Assembly: GCA_045863555.1 (NCBI GenBank)
Contig: BTUU01000020.1
Location: 37,611-101,610, forward strand
Source: JACRLV01 sp045863555
GTDB lineage: Bacteria; Planctomycetota; Phycisphaerae; UBA1845; Fen-1342
Direction of reading: 5' to 3'
Length of the DNA stretch: 64,000 nt
Below the pieces are notes generated by a model. That model saw only the letters and a program-made list of their open reading frames with translations, was not told the origin of the DNA and made no database searches. This document shows positions 1-9,300 of this stretch, one piece after another. Every line of letters starts with the position of its first letter. The first letter of the stretch is position 1. The translations under genes were made by a program, and so were the position numbers.

Positions 1-1
1 G

Positions 2-76
2 AACAGTCTCGATGCGTTCAGCGGGGGCGATTCGACACTGATCGCGGCGGAGCGTTGGGACGACCGGCATCCCTGA
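2..76 (+). CDS. Possible 3' end of a truncated gene
   Basis: Reading from base 2 gives an open frame of 24 codons ending at TGA 74-76, with a plausible hydrophilic tail (it includes DSTLIAAERWDDRHP). It would be the last residues of a gene that starts outside the window. The piece is too short to assign to a family, and chance openness in GC-rich DNA cannot be excluded. Confidence 0.3.
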   Translation, partial: NSLDAFSGGDSTLIAAERWDDRHP

Positions 77-401
77 TGAAGACCGACGCGCTGGATTGCG
101 GCTGCATGATCCAGGAATGGGTGAAATTCACGTGTCGGACGGTGGAGCGCATCTCAGTCGACGCAGCGGGCTCGGCGGCGCCTGTGGAGAACCGGGCGAC
201 CATTCGGAGACGGTTGTCTTGACCGGGTTGGCGGCGCGGTGCCGGACACGCGACGAACGGGAGACATGACCGCCTCAGTCCGAGCTGGGGGCTTGGCAGC
301 CCGCCGCAGAAGGCGGCCGCTCCCGTGCGGACCGGTTCGCGGCGGAGAAAGGGAGCCGCGTTACTGGCGTGTGCAATGGCACACGGCGTCGCCACGCGCC
401 G
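77..401. other. Intergenic stretch with a small hairpin
   Basis: No convincing gene lies here; the short open frames on both strands have no recognisable motifs. The only structure seen is a perfect inverted repeat, GTGTGC-aatg-GCACAC at 369-384, about 17 bases past the stop of the large minus-strand gene. It has no T-run, so it is at best a weak terminator or RNA-end stabiliser. Confidence 0.4.
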
Positions 402-3400
402 TCAAGGACAGACCGTTCCAAATTGCGAGAGGAGCGCCGCCAGATCCGACAGGTCCACGTTGCCGTTGCCGTCGACATCGCCCATGTCGTGCGTCGCGCT
501 TGACTCGGTCCCGTAGTTGGACAGGAGCGTCGCGAGATCATTGATGTCGACGTCACAGTCGCCGTCCAGGTCAGCCGGCAGGTTCGGCGCGTTGTACGTC
601 AGCACAACCTGCGTTGGGGTGTAACTGAGCGTGAACCCGGGCGCGCCGGTGAGGGTCGCGAACGTCCCGTTGATCGAACTGGCTGTCAACACCACGAACG
701 TGTTGCCCGTCGCCGGCACGAAATCATCAATCAACTTCACATGCAGCTCGCCGCCGAGGGCTGCTGCGCCGCCGACGTGAACCAGGTCGAACAGGCCGGG
801 CGCCGCCCCGCCGATTTCGATCTCCATCGCACCCGGCGCCTGCTGCACGTATGCGCTGCTGATCGTGAGTATTCCCGCGGAAAGGCCCGGTTTGAGCCGG
901 CCGCCGGAGTTTGTCACGTTCCCGGTCACGACTCCCGTTCCGGTCAGCTCGCCGCCCTGCACCTGGTAGCTCCCCGGCGCGGTGATGGCGAGCCCGCCGC
1001 CACTCAGGATCGTCTGTCCGGCGGTCTGGATGTTCGTGATCCCGCTTGTCCCTGTGAGCTGCAGTACTCCGGTCCGCAGGTCGACCGTTCCGGAGTTTCT
1101 GAAGTGATTCGAGATCGTACTGACATTGCCCGCGGACTTGATGAGCGCGCCGGCGTTATCGAGCGTCGCACTCGCTCCCAGGCCCATGACCGTTCCCGTG
1201 TTGCGAATGTCGATCGTACCAGTCGCGATGTTATTGAATGCCGCGCCGCTTCCGCCGCTGAAGCCACCCTGGAACGTGGCGTAGCCGGCATTGTTGAACA
1301 CGCGGAACAGGTTTCGCGAGCTGGCGGCGCCTTGAATGGTCGCCGGTCCATTGCAGGTGATCGCGCCGCCCGCGAGGATGCTCCCGCCGCCGGTGCCCCA
1401 GACGAACGAGTCGTAGATCGTGATCGGATCGACGCCCTCGATGTTTCCCTCAACGAGGTTCAGTGCTCCAATACTGACGGGTTGCCCGGAACCGAATCGG
1501 GCCACTTTGTCGCCTTCGGCATTCAGCTCACCGACGATGACTGTGTCAAACGCGAGGACTGGACCGGTAGTCGGCGCTTCGAAGCGAATGGTGCCCGTGC
1601 GAAGAAACAAGTGCTGGCCGTAACTGGCGACGTCCGCTTCATTTGTGAATGTGCACGTGCCCGCGTCCATTGTCAGCGTGCCCGCGATGTTCACCGCACC
1701 GCGGATGTTCGTGGCGGCATTGGAGAAGCGGACAGCGTCGGCGGTCAGGCTGGATGCGGGCGTCATCTCGTGAATGTTGCTGAAGCGCAGCAGCGTGCCC
1801 GGATCGCCAATGATCGTGCCGTTGTTCGTGCTGGTGAAACCGCCGGCGCCGTTGAACGCGATTTCGCCCACCTGGGCCCGAATCACGCCCGTATTGTTGA
1901 TGCGGTTTAGTGTCGAGCTTCCAGTCCCGACGGTTTTGGTGATGGACCCGGCATTGTTGACGATGCCCGAAGTGATGCCGGTTGAATCACCGCGCAGCTC
2001 CATCGTTGCCGTCGCGAGGTTATTGAATGTGCCGTTCCCGCCGAAAGCGCCGAGGAACGTCGCGGTGGCGGTGTTATTGAAGGTACGGTTGAGCGAGCGC
2101 GAGCTGGCATTGCCCTGGATCGTGGCGGCTCCGTTGGAGGTGATGGTGCCGCCGGCTCCGACCTGTCCGCCGCCGGTGCCCCAGGTGAAAGCGTCGTTGA
2201 TCACGATCGGGTCGGCGCCGTGAATATCGCCTTTGCGCAGTTCGAGCCAATCCACGCTGATCGTCTGCCCGGTGTTGAAACGCGCCTCGCATCCACCCTG
2301 TAGGCCGGTTTCACCGATCAGCACGGTATCAAAGTTCGGCGACGATCCGCTGACCGGCGCGTTCAATTGCGCCGAGCCGGTGTCTACGTCGAGCCGCCGC
2401 CCATAACTGGCGACGTCCGCAATGCTCGTCACCGTGCAGGTTCCGCCTTCGACGAGCGTCAATCCATCGAGGACGTTCAGGCTGCCCGTGATGATCGTCG
2501 GTCCAAACCCGACGATCAGGTCATGTGCGTTGATCGTCGAATTCGATTGAAACGAGTACGTCGTGCCGGACTGCGCGTACAGTCGAATCGCCGTGTCCGG
2601 GTCGCCGCGGAGTTCGCCCGCATGAATTCCGCCATAGGTCAGTGTCAGCGCGCCGCTGCGGTTGTGGATCAGCCCCGAATTGAGGACGAACGATCTGATA
2701 TTGGCTGTATTTGAGCCGCTGGCGCGAACCAGTGCTCCCGCCACATTGACCACGGTCGTCGGACCGCCGACGAAAATGTTGAAATTGCCGTCGTACGTGT
2801 ACGTGACCGGCTGCCCGATTGAAAAGGAAGATGCATCGTAGAGCTCGATGTATTCGTTCCCATTGATGAACACGTCGCCGGCGAGGATGGAAAGGTGCGC
2901 GCTGTTTCGCAATGCCGGCCGCGCGACCGGCGAGCTGAGATGCAGCCCGCCGAGGACATTGACCGTGCCCGGCCCGTGGATCTCGTGCCCCTGCCAGATC
3001 AGTTCGCCGCCGACGTCCAGCGAAGTCATGGAACGCAGCGTCGAGCCGACCAAGAGCGACAGGTCGCCGCTGACGTAAGACGGCTGATCGACGCGCAGCT
3101 CGGCCGACGTGCCCTGGATCCGAAAGTCGATGTCGCAGTTCAGCGTGGAGACGCGGCGGAAATCCTCACTGAAAGTCACCTCGGCTTGCGGCGTCCCGGT
3201 CGGGATGCACACGTGATCGCCGTCCACCGGCTCCGCGCCCTCCTGCCAGTTCGCCGTCGCGCCCCACTCCTGCGACTCCGCGCCGGTGAAGTGCTTGATG
3301 ATGCCCGCCTGGCACTCGTCCGGGATGCCGTCCCGGTTGCAGTCCTGGCTGGTGCCCTGCGCGACGTCGCACTCGTCCGGCACGTAATTGCCGTTGCAGT

Positions 3401-5558
3401 CCAGCGATTGCGCGCAGCCGCTCCCTGGTGGGAACGCGCAGACGAGCGGGAACGAACAGCCTGGGATGCCGTCGCTCTGGCAGGCCAGGTCGCACAGGTC
3501 GAGAAATCCACTACCGTTGCAATCAACGATGGTGAACGGGCCGAAGGTGACGAATTCATCGGACCAGTTTCCCGCAGCGTCGCAGGCCTTGATGCTGAAA
3601 TACAGATCGCCGGGGCTGGCCCAGCCGAACAGGGCGGCGATCCGGCAGTCGCCAGCCTCGACAACCGCGTCAGGAGACGCGTCAGGTTCCAGGCCGCCAG
3701 GCGACTGCGAAAACGTGTAGCTGTAGTGAGTCGCACCGCTGGCCGCATCGGGAGCCGGCTCCCACTCGATGCGCATGCAGGGCAACGCCCCGCCGATTCC
3801 CAGGGGGTGGGACGGGGAATCGCACACCGCGACGACACCCGGCGGCTGGGAATCGGACGGAAAACCGGTCACGTACGCCGCTCCGCCGACGTTGAACGCC
3901 GTGGCGTAGAGACTCCCGGCTTGTTGCGGATATCGGGTGCGGAACGCGCTGATGAACTCCGCCACGGTCGTCGGCAGTTCGTTCGCGAGCGTGTCAAAGA
4001 TCGGCTCGACGCCGACGCAGAGCAGATCGCGAACGCCATCGGCGTCGTGATCGTCGCAGGTCTCATCATCGATGTCGCGCAGCAGCGCCGCCGCGAACCC
4101 CTCGGTCCGCAGCGGATCGTGCGGCATGCCGTCCACGCAGCAGGTGAAGGGCGTGTCATAATTACTCGGGAACAGCGGGACGTACATCGGGCCGCCGACC
4201 TCGAATTCATAACGTTCGGCAAAATAGCGCAATGTGACGTCCGCCAGCCAGTTCGGCCAGCCCTCATTCCACGCATCACTCGGATTCTCGCGACACCATC
4301 CGCAATGCCCATTACCCGGTGGCCACGTGCCTCCGTTCGGGAAGCAGTCGCCCTCCGGCGTCCCCGCGTCGCAGATTCCGTTTCCATAGTCCGGCTGAGG
4401 CGGGACGTGCAGGCTGAGAACGAAGTGATGGCCGAACTCGTGGATGATCGTGTCGTCGTTCCACGAATGCTCGCTAAACAGGTAGATTTCCTGCGTCGCG
4501 GGCTGGTAATGCGACCATTCCTCCACCGGCGAAATCACGCGCACCGGCGGCGTGCTGTAATTGGGAATCTCGTAGATGTACCGGCTTGTGCGCACGATGT
4601 TTGTCAGAATGTGCAGAACGTGCTGGTCGGCAGAGTTCTGCGGGCGCAGCGTTCCGAAGTCGTACGAGTTGCCGCCGTAGTTTTCGATTTCCGGTGTTTC
4701 CCAGAAGTAGAAATCGTCTTCGTTCGGATCGATGACGCCGGTCTCGTCGGGTCGCCTGGCGATGACGACCAGTTTCAGATCCGGTTCTGAGCCGTCATCG
4801 ACGTTCGTGTCCAGCGCCGGAGAAGCAAAGCGACCGAACTCGTCCGTTACGCCGCTCCACATGAGGTCGTTCGCGCTGAGGTCGTCCACGTCCCAGAGCT
4901 GGACAACCGCCCCATCCGCACCGACCGTCACCGGCTGGATGTCGCCCGGATCGTTGAAGTCGCCGTCCGGCGGAATGGACCGATCACGTCCGGTGCGGTC
5001 GAACACGATGCGGCCTTCAACGACGATCGTTCCGCCGCGCGTGTCCGGACCAGACGGAAGTTGAACCGCCGCTTCCGTGGGTTCCGCGGCCGCCCGGCCA
5101 CTCGCGCTCACCAGCAGGCGCGGCTTGCCCTTCCCGGCAAACGCCGCCGGGCCGATGCGGAACTTCCGCTGCACATCCCGACCGTTGAACTTGAAACGCA
5201 GGCCGACGGACTGATCGGCATCCGCCGGGAGCGCGCGGAATGGAACCTGAATCGTCCCCGGCGTCGCGTTCAGCGGATTGGTGGGCGATTCGAGCCGAAT
5301 CGTCGTCCACCCCTCGCCGACCAATTCGAAGCCCGTCACCGTGCCCGCTGAAAAGAACTCAACGGCGAACTCGCCGTCATAGACCTGCCCGCTGACGGCC
5401 TGCGTGCGGTCCACCGGCATCCGGATCAGCGCCGGCGGACCGATGTCCGCGGGCGCGACTCCGGGACCGGCGACCAGCAGGGCGACCGCGAGCAGGGTGT
5501 CCAGGCCCCCGGCAAGCCGCCGGCCTGAGGTTTCCTTGGTTATGGGATCTCGCCGCAT
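402..5558 (-). CDS. Giant secreted adhesin-like protein with HEFGH motif and dockerin-like tail
   Basis: A 1718-residue protein with a hydrophobic N-terminal segment (about residues 20-37), probably a signal peptide. Residues 373-377 read HEFGH, a zinc-metalloprotease type motif, followed by a Cys-rich stretch and NEGW. Around residues 700-780 are calcium-motif repeats (PDECD, PDECQ). The C-terminal half is a repetitive beta-rich region like PEP-CTERM/autotransporter passengers, with two related blocks at about 1030-1190 and 1290-1450 that both contain ADVASYG and WGTGGG. The last 65 residues are a double EF-hand, dockerin-like module ending FGTVCP. It is probably exported or surface-attached. 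Whether the peptidase motif is active is unknown. It is transcribed away from the sigma gene, with a 175-base divergent gap. Confidence 0.85.
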   Translation of the reverse strand: MRRDPITKETSGRRLAGGLDTLLAVALLVAGPGVAPADIGPPALIRMPVDRTQAVSGQVYDGEFAVEFFSAGTVTGFELVGEGWTTIRLESPTNPLNATPGTIQVPFRALPADADQSVGLRFKFNGRDVQRKFRIGPAAFAGKGKPRLLVSASGRAAAEPTEAAVQLPSGPDTRGGTIVVEGRIVFDRTGRDRSIPPDGDFNDPGDIQPVTVGADGAVVQLWDVDDLSANDLMWSGVTDEFGRFASPALDTNVDDGSEPDLKLVVIARRPDETGVIDPNEDDFYFWETPEIENYGGNSYDFGTLRPQNSADQHVLHILTNIVRTSRYIYEIPNYSTPPVRVISPVEEWSHYQPATQEIYLFSEHSWNDDTIIHEFGHHFVLSLHVPPQPDYGNGICDAGTPEGDCFPNGGTWPPGNGHCGWCRENPSDAWNEGWPNWLADVTLRYFAERYEFEVGGPMYVPLFPSNYDTPFTCCVDGMPHDPLRTEGFAAALLRDIDDETCDDHDADGVRDLLCVGVEPIFDTLANELPTTVAEFISAFRTRYPQQAGSLYATAFNVGGAAYVTGFPSDSQPPGVVAVCDSPSHPLGIGGALPCMRIEWEPAPDAASGATHYSYTFSQSPGGLEPDASPDAVVEAGDCRIAALFGWASPGDLYFSIKACDAAGNWSDEFVTFGPFTIVDCNGSGFLDLCDLACQSDGIPGCSFPLVCAFPPGSGCAQSLDCNGNYVPDECDVAQGTSQDCNRDGIPDECQAGIIKHFTGAESQEWGATANWQEGAEPVDGDHVCIPTGTPQAEVTFSEDFRRVSTLNCDIDFRIQGTSAELRVDQPSYVSGDLSLLVGSTLRSMTSLDVGGELIWQGHEIHGPGTVNVLGGLHLSSPVARPALRNSAHLSILAGDVFINGNEYIELYDASSFSIGQPVTYTYDGNFNIFVGGPTTVVNVAGALVRASGSNTANIRSFVLNSGLIHNRSGALTLTYGGIHAGELRGDPDTAIRLYAQSGTTYSFQSNSTINAHDLIVGFGPTIITGSLNVLDGLTLVEGGTCTVTSIADVASYGRRLDVDTGSAQLNAPVSGSSPNFDTVLIGETGLQGGCEARFNTGQTISVDWLELRKGDIHGADPIVINDAFTWGTGGGQVGAGGTITSNGAATIQGNASSRSLNRTFNNTATATFLGAFGGNGTFNNLATATMELRGDSTGITSGIVNNAGSITKTVGTGSSTLNRINNTGVIRAQVGEIAFNGAGGFTSTNNGTIIGDPGTLLRFSNIHEMTPASSLTADAVRFSNAATNIRGAVNIAGTLTMDAGTCTFTNEADVASYGQHLFLRTGTIRFEAPTTGPVLAFDTVIVGELNAEGDKVARFGSGQPVSIGALNLVEGNIEGVDPITIYDSFVWGTGGGSILAGGAITCNGPATIQGAASSRNLFRVFNNAGYATFQGGFSGGSGAAFNNIATGTIDIRNTGTVMGLGASATLDNAGALIKSAGNVSTISNHFRNSGTVDLRTGVLQLTGTSGITNIQTAGQTILSGGGLAITAPGSYQVQGGELTGTGVVTGNVTNSGGRLKPGLSAGILTISSAYVQQAPGAMEIEIGGAAPGLFDLVHVGGAAALGGELHVKLIDDFVPATGNTFVVLTASSINGTFATLTGAPGFTLSYTPTQVVLTYNAPNLPADLDGDCDVDINDLATLLSNYGTESSATHDMGDVDGNGNVDLSDLAALLSQFGTVCP

Positions 5559-5733
5559 ATTCCATCCTCACATTCGCGCGTGCATCGGGAGGGGACATTC
5601 CCCCCGGATTCGCAACGACTTGAACTGGCAAACGGCTAGAATCGGCGGCTGGCGCCGCATCAGGCCGCAGGATTCGTCGGCAATACGATGCAGCGCTGCG
5701 CGGGCTGTCACAAAATCGTCCGGAGCGCGCGGA

Positions 5734-6315
5734 ATGGCCGATTCACCCCTGTACCCGCTGCGCCAGATGGTCGAAGCCGCTCGCGGGGGAGATCGGCAGG
5801 CCGCGGCTGAGCTGCTGCCGCTGGTTTACGACGAGTTGCGGCGGCTGGCGCAGGCTCGGCTCTCCCAACTGCCGCCGGGGAACACGCTCCAGGCCACGGC
5901 GCTCGTCCATGAGGCCTACCTGAAGCTGATCGGGGACTGCGATCCCGGCTGGCAGGGTAAATCGCATTTTTTCGGCGCTGCCGCCGAGGCGATGCGACAA
6001 TTGCTGGTCGATCAGGCCCGCCGAAAAGATCGAGTGAAGCACGGCGGCGAGAAAAAACGTATTGATATCGACACGATCGACGTGCCCTTCGTTTCGTCCG
6101 GGCACGATGTGCTGGCGATGGACGCGGCACTCGAACGCTTGCGCGCGGATGACCCGCGCAAGGCACAGATTCTCACGCTGCGGTGTTTCGCCGGACTTTC
6201 GCGTGAGGAGGCAGCCGCGGCGCTGGGCATTTCACTGTCGACGGTCGATCGTGAATGGCGCTACATCGTGGCGCGCCTCTATCAGGAACTAAGGGGCGAC
6301 GAGCGATCCGAATGA
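5734..6315 (+). CDS. ECF-type RNA polymerase sigma factor (planctomycete/acidobacterial subfamily)
   Basis: A 193-residue sigma-70 family protein of the ECF type that is usually paired with a Ser/Thr kinase. Region 2 is seen in LVYDELRRLAQARL and LQATALVHEAYLKL, and region 4 in the helix-turn-helix AAAALGISLSTVDREW near the C-terminus. The frame is open further upstream, but ATG 5734 gives the usual length and N-terminus. Its stop overlaps the start of the kinase gene (ATGA at 6312-6315), so the two are translationally coupled. It probably directs transcription of genes controlled through that kinase; the targets cannot be read from the sequence. It is paralogous to the sigma gene at 18953. 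Confidence 0.93.
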   Translation: MADSPLYPLRQMVEAARGGDRQAAAELLPLVYDELRRLAQARLSQLPPGNTLQATALVHEAYLKLIGDCDPGWQGKSHFFGAAAEAMRQLLVDQARRKDRVKHGGEKKRIDIDTIDVPFVSSGHDVLAMDAALERLRADDPRKAQILTLRCFAGLSREEAAAALGISLSTVDREWRYIVARLYQELRGDERSE

Positions 6316-9044
6316 GTTCGTACGAATCCAGCGATCGTTACCGGCAGGTCGAGGGGGCCTTTCAGCGCGCCATGGACCTTCCGGAGAACTGCCGCGCGGA
6401 ATTTCTCACCCGCTATTGTGGAACGGACACTGTGCTTCGGAGCGCGGTCGAGTCGCTGCTGCGGTGCCATTCAGCGGCGGGGACTGCTTTCGACCAGCCG
6501 CTCTTCGTGCGTCCCGCGCATGCCGCCAATGGCGATCCCGTTCAGATCGGCCGCTACCGCGTTGAGCGACGCCTGGGGCAGGGCGGGATGGCCGTTGTAT
6601 TCGAGGCGCAGCAGGATCAGCCTCGACGCCGCGTCGCGATCAAGCTGCTTCTACCCGGTGCGGCGACCGAGCGCTCGCGCAACCGGATCGCGTTTGAGGC
6701 CGACGTGCTCGCGCGCCTTCAGCATCCCGGAATCGCACAAGTGTACGACGCGGGCTTCGCCGATGTCCGATATCCCACCGGCGAGTATGCACAGCAGCCC
6801 TTCTTTGCCCTCGAGCTCGTACAGGGTGAGACGTTGATTCGCCATGCTTCGGCTGGACGTCTCGACCTTGAGCAACGGCTCCAGCTCTTTCTGAAGATTT
6901 GCGACGCCGTTCAGCACGCCCACCAGCACGGCGTCATTCACCGGGATCTGAAGCCCGGCAACATCCTCGTAGATCCATCGGGTCAACCCAAGGTCCTTGA
7001 TTTCGGCGTCGCGCGCATCCTGACGCCGGAAAGCGAGATCTCGACTCAACAGACGATGGCGGGTCAGTTCATCGGCACCTTGCGATACATGAGTCCGGAA
7101 CAGGCGCGCGGCGATCAAGCGCAGGTGGATACCCGCACCGACATCTACTCTCTGGGCATCATCCTCTATGAATTGCTGAGCGGGTCTCCCCCTCACGACC
7201 TCGCGGAGCTTCCGCTTCACGAGGCGATCCGTACGATTTGCGAAGCGGCGCCCGCGAGGCTCGCATCGGTCGATCGTGACCTGTGCGGCGATCTCGATAC
7301 GATCGTCTCCAAGGCCATCGAGAAGGCCCCGGTACGCCGCTATCAATCCGTCGGCGAATTCTCCGGGGATTTACGCCGCTACCTGCGGCGAGAACCGATC
7401 ACCGCACGGCCGCCCACTGTGCTCTATTCCATTTCCCGTTTCTCCCGCCGCAACCGCGGCCTGGTAATCGGCGCCGCGCTGGCGCTGGCGTCCCTGATCA
7501 TCGGCACGATCGCCACCGCGACGTTCGCGTGGCGGGCGTCAAGCAGCGCGGAGATCGCGAAGGGCAATGAGGCTCGTGCTCGAGCCGCCGCGGCCAGGGC
7601 CGACGCCGTCGTGCAGATGCTGCTGGATGTCGTTCGCAGCCCGGATCCCGAGCTGGTTCGTGGACCAGGCTTCACCGTGCGCGAGTTGCTGGACGAGGTT
7701 TCCGCACAGGTCAGCCAGCGCTTCCGGGACCAGCCGGAGACCGAAGCGGCCATGCACGCCACGCTGGGCAAAACGTACCGGGCGATCGGATTGGTGGAAA
7801 AGGCCCGCCCGCACTTGCAGGCCGCTCTCTCGCTCCGTCGGCAGCTTTTCGGGGAGAACCACCTCGAAGTTGCTGACAGCCAGCACGCTCTAGCGTCAAT
7901 GCTTACGGAGTGCGGCGAATTCGACGCGGCCCAGGAGCTATTTCAGCTGGCCCTGCAAATCCGGCGCACGCTGGTGAAGGGGGACGACTCACAGGTGGCG
8001 GATGTCCTGCTGGACCTCGCAGGACTCAAGTCGGATCAGCGATTTCACGGTGAGGCAGAGAGCCTGTGCCATGAAGCGCTTCGCATCTATCGGTCGATCG
8101 ACGGCGACGACGCACCGGGAATCGCCGCGTGCCTGGAGCGGCTCGGGTACATCGCCCGGGCCGGTCGGCGCTTCGCCGAAGCGGAGGATTATTTCCGCAA
8201 CTCACTCGACCACAACCGCAGGCGCTTTGGCGAGCGTCATCCGGCCGTCTTCATGAGCCAAAAGAACCTCGCGGCGCTCCTTCGGATCACGAAGCGCTAC
8301 GATGAGGCCGAGACGCTTTATCAGGAGTCGCTCGCGGGGGTGCGCGAGCTGCTGGGCCCGGATCACCCGCACGTCGCCCTCGTGCTCAACAGCATCGCGA
8401 ATCTGCGTCACCGCCAGGGCCGATTCGACGAGGGCGAGGCGACCTTCGAGGAGGCGCTGGCCATCTACCGGAAAGCGTACGTGGGCGATGCGGTGAGTAT
8501 CGCAGTCTGCCTGCAGAATTACGCTCTTCTGTTGGCATCGAGAGGTGAACCGGCACGGGCGGCTGACTCGGCGCGGCAAGCGCTCGAGATGCGCCGGCGC
8601 ATGCATCCGGAATCGCATGAGAAGGTGACGACGGGTGTCGTTGCGGTCGCATCGTACCTTGCCGCCTCCGGCGATATTTCCGCGGCGGTCGATGTGTGGC
8701 GGGACGCGATTCGCCGTGCGCGTTCACTCACAACGAACGACCACTGGATTCTGGGCCGGCGCCTCTATGACCTCGGACGTCTGCTGATCGAATACGGCGA
8801 CACGTCAGAGGGTGGGATGACCCGGCTGAACGAGGCGGAAGGAGCGCTGCTCGAAGCTCAGGAGATCGCCTCAGCGCACTACCCCATGAACCAGTGGCGC
8901 GCGTATTGGCTGGCGACGACACTGGCCGACCTTTACGAGAAACGGAACGAGCCCGATCAGGCCGCGCGTTGGCGAGCCAGGTCGGTTGCCGTGCGCCCGG
9001 CGCCCGACGCCGCCCCTGCCGCTTCGGCCGACTCAGACGAGTAA
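6312..9044 (+). CDS. Membrane Ser/Thr protein kinase with TPR tail
   Basis: A 910-residue Hanks-type kinase. The glycine loop is LGQGGM (about 88-93), the ATP lysine is in VAIK (111), the catalytic loop is HRDLKPGN (210-217), DFG is at 230-232 and the activation segment contains MSPEQARG. One transmembrane helix near residues 383-405 is followed by many tetratricopeptide repeats, so the kinase is cytoplasmic and the TPR region lies beyond the membrane. All key catalytic residues are present. The start ATG overlaps the stop of the sigma gene, a pairing typical of Planctomycetota in which the kinase is thought to control its partner sigma factor. It sits next to the VgrG/Hcp island, transcribed convergently with it. 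Confidence 0.93.
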   Translation: MSSYESSDRYRQVEGAFQRAMDLPENCRAEFLTRYCGTDTVLRSAVESLLRCHSAAGTAFDQPLFVRPAHAANGDPVQIGRYRVERRLGQGGMAVVFEAQQDQPRRRVAIKLLLPGAATERSRNRIAFEADVLARLQHPGIAQVYDAGFADVRYPTGEYAQQPFFALELVQGETLIRHASAGRLDLEQRLQLFLKICDAVQHAHQHGVIHRDLKPGNILVDPSGQPKVLDFGVARILTPESEISTQQTMAGQFIGTLRYMSPEQARGDQAQVDTRTDIYSLGIILYELLSGSPPHDLAELPLHEAIRTICEAAPARLASVDRDLCGDLDTIVSKAIEKAPVRRYQSVGEFSGDLRRYLRREPITARPPTVLYSISRFSRRNRGLVIGAALALASLIIGTIATATFAWRASSSAEIAKGNEARARAAAARADAVVQMLLDVVRSPDPELVRGPGFTVRELLDEVSAQVSQRFRDQPETEAAMHATLGKTYRAIGLVEKARPHLQAALSLRRQLFGENHLEVADSQHALASMLTECGEFDAAQELFQLALQIRRTLVKGDDSQVADVLLDLAGLKSDQRFHGEAESLCHEALRIYRSIDGDDAPGIAACLERLGYIARAGRRFAEAEDYFRNSLDHNRRRFGERHPAVFMSQKNLAALLRITKRYDEAETLYQESLAGVRELLGPDHPHVALVLNSIANLRHRQGRFDEGEATFEEALAIYRKAYVGDAVSIAVCLQNYALLLASRGEPARAADSARQALEMRRRMHPESHEKVTTGVVAVASYLAASGDISAAVDVWRDAIRRARSLTTNDHWILGRRLYDLGRLLIEYGDTSEGGMTRLNEAEGALLEAQEIASAHYPMNQWRAYWLATTLADLYEKRNEPDQAARWRARSVAVRPAPDAAPAASADSDE

Positions 9045-9066
9045 GCGGTCCGGAGCATACGGGGGG

Positions 9067-9300
9067 ATGCACCGGCACGCGTCCGATGACCGCGCCACGG
9101 CGCTGCGTCCAGACCGACCGATCTGCGTCACCTGCAAGTATCCGCTCCAGTGCATTGTCGGTCTCGGTTGCGCGAACCCGGCCCGGGCTCGCCGTCGACA
9201 CTGCGCCGACTGTTCCGGGTGGAATCGCCGAAGGATGCAACAAAAGGCGGCCAGAATTCGCGAAATCACCGCAGAGTTGCGGCCGGAGCCTGGCTATTGA
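9067..9300 (+). CDS. Possible small Cys-rich (zinc-ribbon-like) protein
   Basis: A 77-codon frame starting 22 bases after the kinase stop. It has CVTC and CADC pairs with two further Cys between them, a spacing that could bind zinc. Codon third positions are GC-rich like the neighbours. It overlaps the end of the convergent Hcp-like gene by 7 bases. GGAG lies about 13 bases before the ATG, which is rather far. It may be a real third gene of the sigma/kinase operon or a chance frame; no family was recognised. Confidence 0.4.
   Translation: MHRHASDDRATALRPDRPICVTCKYPLQCIVGLGCANPARARRRHCADCSGWNRRRMQQKAARIREITAELRPEPGY

Noticed and set aside
2895..4790. Long plus-strand frame (631 codons) opposite the giant adhesin gene
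   Set aside because: It is antisense to a gene with clear signal peptide, motifs and tail; its product is Arg-rich and shows no domain, as expected from the GC-rich complement.
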